From Pragia fontium DSM 5563 = ATCC 49100 (GTDB lineage Bacteria > Pseudomonadota > Gammaproteobacteria > Enterobacterales > Enterobacteriaceae), in NCBI RefSeq assembly GCF_900112475.1, contig NZ_FOLW01000003.1, positions 118,081 to 182,080 on the forward strand: a DNA stretch of 64,000 nt. Direction: 5' to 3'. The translations under genes and the position numbers were made by a program. The notes below the pieces were generated by a model that saw only the letters and a program-made list of their open reading frames with translations, was not told the DNA's origin and made no database searches. Positions 57,805 through 64,000 of this stretch are shown in pieces (position 1 is the stretch's first letter; each line of letters begins with the position of its first letter).

Positions 57805-60069
57805 TTATTTAGCCGCCGCGGCGTTGTCCAGCGCCTGTTTAACCCGGGCAGGGGTAAACGGTACTTGACGCAAACGGACGCCGGTAGCGTCAAACACTGC
57901 GTTAGCAATCGCTGCTGCACTGGGTACTGAAGCTGATTCCCCTACGCCCATTGGTGCTTCGGCCTGATTTTCAATCAAATGAATATCAATTTCAGGCAGT
58001 TCGTCAAAGCGCAGGATCGGATAACCGCCCCAGTCCAGCGAAGTCACACCAGACTTATCAAAAGTGGTGAACTCTTTAAGCACTCGGCTGGTGGACTGAA
58101 TAATATTGCCGTGGATCTGATGGCGAACGCCGGCCGGATTCACAATTTGTCCGCAGTCGTGGGAGATAAAGATCTTTTTCGGTTTGATATGGCCGGTTTT
58201 ACGGTTAACTTCAATATCAATCACCCATGCAGCCCACGCCGCGCCATATCCAGGGAATTTACTGTGGAAGTAGCGGGCATAGGCAAATCCTCTGCCGGTC
58301 ACAATGTCATCTTGGCTGTTTTTATGGTTAAACGATGGGCCATCAACCCAGTTAGACTGTTTCTTTAATGCTTCAATCAGCGCGATAGCCCGTGGATCTT
58401 TCAGGTAGCGTAAACGGTAAGCAATCGGATCCTGTTGTGCCAGATAAGCCAGTTCATCAATCCAGGATTCATGGGCAAAGACGTTAGGTAACGCTGATAC
58501 ACCGCGCATCCATGATGCCCGGACAATCGGGGCGGCATCTTCGGAAACGACGCGCATATTGGGATATTCGTATTGAGGTACCGCGGTACGGTCACCCATT
58601 TGCTGAGTCACGGCGGTATTCGCTACAACACCGGTTAAAATCAGCGGCAGTAACGTCGCGCCGTTGGACGGATAACAGGTTTTAAACTCATAGGCACCCA
58701 CATTATTTTCAGCATCCAGACCGCCGCGGATCTGGATAAGCTGTGCGGTACCTTTAGGCTCCCAGGCATTTTCCTGCTCACGCATCAGTTGAACTCTAAC
58801 CGGTCGGCCAACTTCACGGGAAAGCAGGGCGGCATTACCGGCTACATCATCCGCGCAGTTGCGGCCATAGCAGCCAGAAGCCTCCATGCGGTGAATATTC
58901 ACTTTCTCACGATCGCAGGCCAGCAAAGTGACAATATCGTTACGCAGATCGTGTGGATTCTGGGTACCGGACCACACTTCCACTTTATCGGCAGTGACGT
59001 CAGCAACCGCACAGGAAGGCCCGATTGAAGCGTGCATATGGTAAGGCCAAACGTAGTCGGCATTTACCACTTTAGTCAGTTTACCCATCGCACCATCGAC
59101 GCCATCATCTTCTTTCAGCATTCTCGGGCTTTTCGGATGAGCCTTCAGGGTTGCCAACAGATCATCAGGTTCAAGATTCGGTAGCCCAGCCCACTCTTTC
59201 CATTTTACTTTTAGCTTACGAGCTGCCTGAATAGCTTGTTCTTCACGTTCGGCGACAACCGCCACAAAGTCTTTAATCACCACGACTTTAACGATGCCGG
59301 GTAAGTCGGCAATCGACGATTGATCGACTTCCAGTAAGCAATCACCCAGCGGGGCGGAACTGTCTGCGCCACCGTATGGCGGCAAGATCACTCGACCGTG
59401 CAGCATATTGGGTAAGCGAAAATCATGGACAAACGTCAGACCGCCGGTCACCTTGGCCGGAATATCAACGCGGGCAATGGGTTTGCCGATAAACTGGTAT
59501 TCAGCCGTTGGTTTTAAGGCAATGTCGTTATTTAAGGTGAGATTAAAACTCTCGCCCTTAACCAAATCGCCATAGCTGATTTCACGCTCTGGATTGTCAA
59601 CGATCTTGATCATTCCGTGTTGGGTCACCAGCTTGTCAACCGGCTGTGCGAAAACAACCGCAGCCTGTTTGAGCAGGAACTGACGTACCTGTGCCGCGGC
59701 TTTACGCAGTGGTATCGCGGTAACTTGAATACTGGCGCTGGCAATGGTTGGACCCTGATCGGGAGTACGTAATGTATCGCCCAAAATCATGGTGATTTTT
59801 TCAAAAGGGACATACAGCTCATCGGCAATAATCTGCGCCAAAGAGGTGCGAATACCGGTACCTAAATCGACGTGACCACAAAAGACCGTGACCTGACCGT
59901 CGGCAGAAATGGCAATAAAGCTATCCACCTGATCGAGGGGAATCTCTTTGCCATGGCCTTTAGCTACGTCGTCCGCCAATGCTTTAAATGGCATAGGCAT
60001 TGCCACGCTGACCATTAATAGTCCACCGGCCTGAAGTAGCCGACGGCGGGTTATTTCTAACATACTCAT
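57805..60069 (-). CDS. Tat-exported molybdenum hydroxylase, large subunit (IorB/NicB-like)
   Basis: This is a 754-residue xanthine dehydrogenase-family Mo subunit of the isoquinoline 1-oxidoreductase type, hydroxylating an N-heteroaromatic or oxidising an aldehyde in the periplasm. A Tat signal (TRRRLLQAG, residues 7-15, then a hydrophobic stretch) is followed by domains typical of IorB, including FCGHVDLGTGIRTSLAQIIADE (about 60-81) and the putative catalytic Glu in MGVGESASVP near residue 713. The start overlaps the small-subunit stop by 4 bp (ATGA). The substrate is not evident. Confidence 0.9.
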   Translation of the reverse strand: MSMLEITRRRLLQAGGLLMVSVAMPMPFKALADDVAKGHGKEIPLDQVDSFIAISADGQVTVFCGHVDLGTGIRTSLAQIIADELYVPFEKITMILGDTLRTPDQGPTIASASIQVTAIPLRKAAAQVRQFLLKQAAVVFAQPVDKLVTQHGMIKIVDNPEREISYGDLVKGESFNLTLNNDIALKPTAEYQFIGKPIARVDIPAKVTGGLTFVHDFRLPNMLHGRVILPPYGGADSSAPLGDCLLEVDQSSIADLPGIVKVVVIKDFVAVVAEREEQAIQAARKLKVKWKEWAGLPNLEPDDLLATLKAHPKSPRMLKEDDGVDGAMGKLTKVVNADYVWPYHMHASIGPSCAVADVTADKVEVWSGTQNPHDLRNDIVTLLACDREKVNIHRMEASGCYGRNCADDVAGNAALLSREVGRPVRVQLMREQENAWEPKGTAQLIQIRGGLDAENNVGAYEFKTCYPSNGATLLPLILTGVVANTAVTQQMGDRTAVPQYEYPNMRVVSEDAAPIVRASWMRGVSALPNVFAHESWIDELAYLAQQDPIAYRLRYLKDPRAIALIEALKKQSNWVDGPSFNHKNSQDDIVTGRGFAYARYFHSKFPGYGAAWAAWVIDIEVNRKTGHIKPKKIFISHDCGQIVNPAGVRHQIHGNIIQSTSRVLKEFTTFDKSGVTSLDWGGYPILRFDELPEIDIHLIENQAEAPMGVGESASVPSAAAIANAVFDATGVRLRQVPFTPARVKQALDNAAAAK

Positions 60070-60551
60070 GCGGTTTTCCTCTCTGCCAGCAGCGCTTTGG
60101 CTTTTTCAGCCGCACTGAGAATTTCCATATGGGTACCGCAACGGCATAGGTTATAGGTCAGCTCTTGCTTAATTTCATCTTCTGAAGCATTAGGATTGCG
60201 CTCAAACAGCGCCACCAGCGTCATAATCATGCCGTTGGTGCAGTAACCGCATTGGGCAGCTTGTTCTTCAACAAAAGCCTGCTGTACCGGGTGCATATCC
60301 TGCTCGGTACCAATACCTTCAAGGGTAGTGACCTCTTTTTGATAGGCCGCTGACACGGGAGTAATACATGAGCGGGTGGCTACACCATCAATCAATATTG
60401 TGCAGGCACCGCATTCACCTAAGCCACAGCCATATTTCGGGCCGTTAAGCATCAGGTCATTGCGTAGTGCGTATAATAATGGGGTGGTTGGCGGGGTATT
60501 CTCTAAACGGATCCATTGTCCATTTACTTTTATTGCACGGCTGGAAGCCAT
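60066..60551 (-). CDS. Molybdenum hydroxylase 2Fe-2S small subunit (IorA/NicA-like)
   Basis: This is a 161-residue iron-sulfur subunit with two [2Fe-2S] clusters. The plant-ferredoxin-type motif reads CGLGECGACTILIDG (about 42-56) with a further Cys in RSC, and the second domain has CGYCTNGM (about 102) and LCRCGTHM (about 137). It lacks its own export signal, so it probably travels to the periplasm attached to the Tat-exported large subunit. The ribosome site AAGGAG precedes the start. It is the first gene of the operon. Confidence 0.93.
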   Translation of the reverse strand: MASSRAIKVNGQWIRLENTPPTTPLLYALRNDLMLNGPKYGCGLGECGACTILIDGVATRSCITPVSAAYQKEVTTLEGIGTEQDMHPVQQAFVEEQAAQCGYCTNGMIMTLVALFERNPNASEDEIKQELTYNLCRCGTHMEILSAAEKAKALLAERKTA

Positions 60552-60874
60552 TTGGTTCTCCTTGATAAGTCCGATACCGGACCAGATCCAATAATTCTTT
60601 TTACTAGTTTGATAATATTTCTTAACAATTTCTTAATAGTTTATCGAAGGCATTAGCCCAATACAATCATGATGAACATACAAAAAGTGCGGCAATCATT
60701 GAGAGTGATTGGCGTAGGAGAGATAAATCGTCACGGTACAGGTAGTTAGCCTTAAGTCGCGTTATCAAGGATGTTAATTATCCTTAAATGGCTATCATCT
60801 GTATTTATCTGGTACTTGGTCGTATGATGATCCTGTTGTTTTTTTATTCACCTTTTTAATTGTCAGGAGCCATT
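60552..60874. other. Divergent promoter spacer
   Basis: This spacer of 323 bp separates the Mo-hydroxylase operon from the HHH protein gene and must hold both promoters. Only AT-rich DNA and short repeats of A and T are seen. No operator could be recognised. Confidence 0.4.
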
Positions 60875-61111
60875 ATGTTTTCCTCCGAGGAAAGATCACG
60901 CATGCTTGCCATAAAAGGCGTCGGTGAAACGGTGATTTCCCGACTGGAACAGATTGGTTTTTCATCACTGTCTCAATTGGCTGAGGCTGATACTGGCGAT
61001 GTCACTAAACAGATTGCGCAAATGATGGGGTCGACCTGTTGGCATAATAGTCCACAGGCGCGGGGGGCTATTCAGGGAATCATTGACCTGGCTAAGTCTA
61101 TTCAGAACTGA
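60875..61111 (+). CDS. Small helix-hairpin-helix protein
   Basis: This is a 78-residue protein with the helix-hairpin-helix pattern MLAIKGVGETVISRLEQIGFSS (about 9-30), the kind used for non-specific DNA or RNA binding, followed by a second helical part. The ATG at 60875 has AGGAG at 60865-60869. No partner is known; the next gene begins 22 bp later on the same strand. Confidence 0.8.
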   Translation: MFSSEERSRMLAIKGVGETVISRLEQIGFSSLSQLAEADTGDVTKQIAQMMGSTCWHNSPQARGAIQGIIDLAKSIQN

Positions 61112-61132
61112 GCTCGTTTATAGGGAGGCATT

Positions 61133-62020
61133 TTGAAACTCAATCTTTCGGCAGTGATTGCTCTCATTGTTCTTACCTGCATTTGGAGCTATAGCTGGAT
61201 TGTAATGAAATCTGGGCTGCCTTATGTCGGTGCATTTGATTTTGCGGCCATGCGCTGTGCGTTAGGGGCCGTATTACTGTTGGTTGTCTTAAAGTTGCGT
61301 AATCGCGGTATGAAGCCTCCTCCCCTTGTTCCAACGTTTATGATTGGGGTATTACAAACCGCAGGCATGGTGGGTTTTTCCCAGTGGGCGCTGGTGAGCG
61401 GTGGTGCTGGTAAAGTGGCTATCTTGACCTATACCATGCCGTTTTGGGTGATTTTGCTGGCGGCTCTTTTTCTTAATGAACGCCTGAGTAAGCTGCAATA
61501 CTGGGCAACGGGTATTGCGATAGGCGGCATGATATTTATTCTGCAGCCGTGGAATACTGATGGTTCGATGATGGCCTCGATACTGGCGTTACTTTCTGGC
61601 TTAAGCTGGGGAGCCAGCGTGATTATCGCTAAGCGGCTGTATATTCGTAACCCAACCGATCTGTTGTCTTTAACGACCTGGCAGATGGTAATGGGGGCGA
61701 TAGTATTAACGGTTATCGCGCTATTCACTCACTCTAAACCCATTATCTGGCACCCTTATTTGTGGGGCGGGCTGGCTTATACGGCGGTACTGGGAACGGC
61801 TATTGCCTGGATCTTGTGGATGTTTATCCTGAAAAATTTGCCTGCGGCGATTGCGGGGCTGGGAACGCTGGCGGTTCCGGTTTTAGGTGCGTTGCTATCG
61901 TGGGTGCTATTGGGAGAACGACCTAATGCTCCGGAATTGGTTGGGATTGTTTTGGTGGTATTGGCATTGGTGATATTGAGTTTACCAAAACATCGGAGCG
62001 GTAGGGCCACTGAGAAATGA
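61133..62020 (+). CDS. EamA/DMT-family transporter
   Basis: This is a 295-residue inner-membrane protein with about ten helices in two EamA repeats (about 5-135 and 148-285). It is read from a TTG start preceded by GGGAGG at the right distance; no ATG is available until residue 25. Family members export amino acids, aromatic compounds or other metabolites. It is unlike the EamA transporter at 42.7 kb in detail. It may be co-transcribed with the small HHH protein gene. Confidence 0.88.
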   Translation: MKLNLSAVIALIVLTCIWSYSWIVMKSGLPYVGAFDFAAMRCALGAVLLLVVLKLRNRGMKPPPLVPTFMIGVLQTAGMVGFSQWALVSGGAGKVAILTYTMPFWVILLAALFLNERLSKLQYWATGIAIGGMIFILQPWNTDGSMMASILALLSGLSWGASVIIAKRLYIRNPTDLLSLTTWQMVMGAIVLTVIALFTHSKPIIWHPYLWGGLAYTAVLGTAIAWILWMFILKNLPAAIAGLGTLAVPVLGALLSWVLLGERPNAPELVGIVLVVLALVILSLPKHRSGRATEK

Positions 62021-62162
62021 TGTTTTATTAAAGTTATTTAATTCTCTTTGTTTCTGGTGTTGTATTTAACTATTAACTCACACGTTGGTTGAGATGAGTT
62101 TTAGCTGGTTAATTCCGGTTGTGTAGGATGAGTAGACTGAAGGTTTGTTCGTTAGGTTTAAT

Positions 62163-62297
62163 GACAGCGAATGTTTCGTCCACTATGAGTACAGAGTATA
62201 AATCAACGTGAGCGCACGTGGCCGAGCAGAGGGCGTGCTCCCTCACTCAGTTGTCGGCTAAATTCCAGCGCTCAATAGAAAGGGCAAAAGATAAAAC
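62163..62297. repeat. Interspersed repeat, copy 2
   Basis: The spacer 62021-62484 holds no gene. Within it this segment repeats, in opposite orientation, the ends of the segment at 36361-36676. Shared words include GTTTCGTCCACTAT, AAATCAACGTG, GCACGTGGCCGAG, and CCAGCGCTCAATAGAAAG followed by GCAAAAGATAAAAC. This copy lacks the 200-bp interior found there and may represent the simpler form. Confidence 0.75.
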
Positions 62298-62484
62298 TCA
62301 CTGCTCGCATTTTCTTAATTGAACAGAGAATGAATTTAGTGGTATCAGTAAAGACGAAAATTTACCTATTTCATAGAACGTTACAATTATATTGTCACTT
62401 TAGCTAACAGTTTACGCTTCCATTTGTAGACGATATCTGGGATTCCTGTAAAACTGGTCTAACCTTTATTCAGGATGAATAGAT

Positions 62485-64000
62485 ATGGATGGATTGATAG
62501 CATTTGGGTTTCTTATTCTTGTTGCGATAATTGCGGCACCGATTATTGCATTGGTGGCATTGAGTCGTAGCAATCAAGCTAAATATGCGATTTCTCAGCT
62601 CAAGCAGCAGGTTGAGGAACTGCAGAAGAAACTGGCGAATGCACAATATAAGGACGAGGCAGCTGAGCCATTGGCTCCGGCACCGATTGAAGCCTTAGTG
62701 ACTGAAGAACCGGTGGCTCCACCGCCAGAAAGCGGTTCTTTTACGGCGGCTAATGCCTATTCTATTCCTCAGTCACAGTTTGAAGCTGAGGTTATCTCTT
62801 CCAGCATTGCACCAATGGTGATTGAGCCTGTTCCTCAGACCAGCACCACTCAAACTACAGCCCCGCAAGAATCCTTTACGCCTGCTACCGATAGCAGCAA
62901 CGATGAGGTTAAAGCTGCGTCGAACAAGGTCGTGACACCTTCAACCTCTGTAGCGAAAAGTACCGATAACGATCTGTTCTCAGGGTTGATTCATTGGTTC
63001 TTTAAAGAGAATCCCGTTGCTAAGTTAGGCATCTTGCTGCTGTTTTTCGGCTTAGCCTATTTGATGAAATATACCATCGATCGAGATATGTTCCCGATTG
63101 AATTGCGTTTAGCCAGTGCAGCGTTAATCAGTATTGTGCTTTTAGGACTGGGTTGGCGTTTACGCCATAAGCAGCCGCTGTACGGATTGATATTACAGGG
63201 CGGTGCCGTTGGTGCGCTGTATATCACGGTATTTGCCGCGTTCAGGCTCTATCTGCTATTGCCACATATGTTTGCTTTTGGCCTGATGCTGCTCATCTGC
63301 GCCGCCAGCGTTGGTTTAGCGGTATTACAGCGAGCGCTAAGCTTGGCGATGTTGGCCAGCATTGGTGGGTATTTATCACCAATTCTATTATCAACCGGCA
63401 GTGCGAATCATGTCGGTTTATTCTCTTATTACCTGCTGATTTCCAGCGGTATTTTAGTCATTGCTGTTTGGCAATCGTGGCGGGTGTTAAACCTGCTGGG
63501 ATTTGTGTTTACATTCGGTGTGGCAACAATTTGGGGAATGGAATATTACCGCCCTGAATATTACCTCTCTTGCCAGCTATTTTTACTGGCTAACCTGATT
63601 CTATTTAGTCTGTTGGCCGAACTGTTTGCGGTAAAAAATCGTATTCAACAGCATATGGCTATCGACGGCACATTGTTGTTTGGCCCACCGCTGATTGGCT
63701 TTGCTATGCAGTATGCCATAACCTCCCATTGGGCATTTGGCCCCGCCTTCTCCGCGCTGGGTTTTGGGCTGATCTATTTGGTGATTACCTGGGGTACGCT
63801 GCGACGATTCCCGCTGGATGGCAAGCGCATTGCTACAGGCTATTTGGCGCTGGGTGGCTGTTTCGTCACGCTGGCGATTCCGTTAGCCCTGTCAGCCCAA
63901 TGGACCGCACTGGCATGGTCACTGGAAGGCTTGGGGATTCTATGGTTTGGTCTGCTACAGAACCAGCGTCGTCTAAGCTGGAGCGGTAGCGCATTGTTGG
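62485..64000 (+). CDS. DUF2339 multi-spanning membrane protein (5' part)
   Basis: The frame is open from the ATG at 62485 to the window edge (505 codons) with AGGA upstream. It begins with a membrane helix (about 3-27), a coiled-coil (about 30-52), a long Pro/Glu/Thr-rich linker (about 55-165), and then many membrane helices from about 175. This is the pattern of DUF2339 proteins, which usually run to 800-1000 residues. Their function is unknown; some relatives are named as cell-envelope-associated. It is absent from a simple list of complete frames because it runs off the end. Confidence 0.85.
   Translation, partial: MDGLIAFGFLILVAIIAAPIIALVALSRSNQAKYAISQLKQQVEELQKKLANAQYKDEAAEPLAPAPIEALVTEEPVAPPPESGSFTAANAYSIPQSQFEAEVISSSIAPMVIEPVPQTSTTQTTAPQESFTPATDSSNDEVKAASNKVVTPSTSVAKSTDNDLFSGLIHWFFKENPVAKLGILLLFFGLAYLMKYTIDRDMFPIELRLASAALISIVLLGLGWRLRHKQPLYGLILQGGAVGALYITVFAAFRLYLLLPHMFAFGLMLLICAASVGLAVLQRALSLAMLASIGGYLSPILLSTGSANHVGLFSYYLLISSGILVIAVWQSWRVLNLLGFVFTFGVATIWGMEYYRPEYYLSCQLFLLANLILFSLLAELFAVKNRIQQHMAIDGTLLFGPPLIGFAMQYAITSHWAFGPAFSALGFGLIYLVITWGTLRRFPLDGKRIATGYLALGGCFVTLAIPLALSAQWTALAWSLEGLGILWFGLLQNQRRLSWSGSALL

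Overview
The window looks like chromosomal DNA of a member of the Enterobacterales of moderate GC. The best guess is the Budviciaceae side of the order (Pragia, Budvicia, Limnobaculum or Leminorella-like), but that rests on impression and not on a search. The backbone follows the Escherichia coli 70-71 min region: rsmI, lpoA, yraN, diaA, dolP and rnpB at the left, and yhaJ, a pirin, yqjG, yqjF, yqjK, yqjE, yqjD and yqjA in the middle. Accessory blocks are interleaved with it.

Layout. 1-5.3 kb: palindrome-rich spacer, then envelope and replication genes dolP-diaA-yraN-lpoA, divergent rsmI, and the RNase P RNA. 5.35-20.5 kb: a low-GC cell-surface block. It begins with what looks like an integrase stub against the 3' end of rnpB. 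It holds four type Va autotransporters and, between the first two, a ToxR-like membrane regulator with a FidL-like partner. This recalls MarT, FidL and MisL of Salmonella SPI-3. 21.6-25.1 kb: an operon for a Tat-exported flavin amine oxidase with a monohaem and a trihaem cytochrome c. 25.3-31.3 kb: a KpsF/GutQ-type sugar phosphate isomerase divergent from a DeoR regulator, a DUF1537 kinase, PdxA2 and a GntP permease, which fits four-carbon sugar acid (D-threonate type) catabolism. 31.5-35.2 kb: TMAO reductase torC-torA without torD. 35.7-40 kb: a DUF4136 lipoprotein and an HlyD/ABC-2 permease export operon with no ATPase gene. 40.4-48.3 kb: a MetE-like methyltransferase, yhaJ, an EamA transporter, a pirin and the yqj cluster (mzrA and yqjC absent). 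48.7-49.1 kb: fluoride channel crcB. 49.7-54.8 kb: transketolase, transaldolase, RpiB and a SorC regulator, a regulated non-oxidative pentose phosphate module. 55.2-60.6 kb: a periplasmic molybdenum hydroxylase (2Fe-2S subunit, Mo subunit, trihaem cytochrome c, XdhC chaperone). 60.9-64 kb: a small helix-hairpin-helix protein, an EamA exporter and the start of a large DUF2339 membrane protein cut by the window edge.

Two themes stand out. Three separate periplasmic redox systems (amine oxidase/cytochromes, TorCA, Mo hydroxylase/cytochrome) share this stretch, and two of them use the same kind of trihaem cytochrome. The spacers carry families of short palindromic and interspersed repeats, including seven tiny hairpins within 146 bp near 49.5 kb and a repeat present in inverted orientation at 36.4 and 62.2 kb. 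No tRNA gene, CRISPR array or intact insertion sequence was seen.
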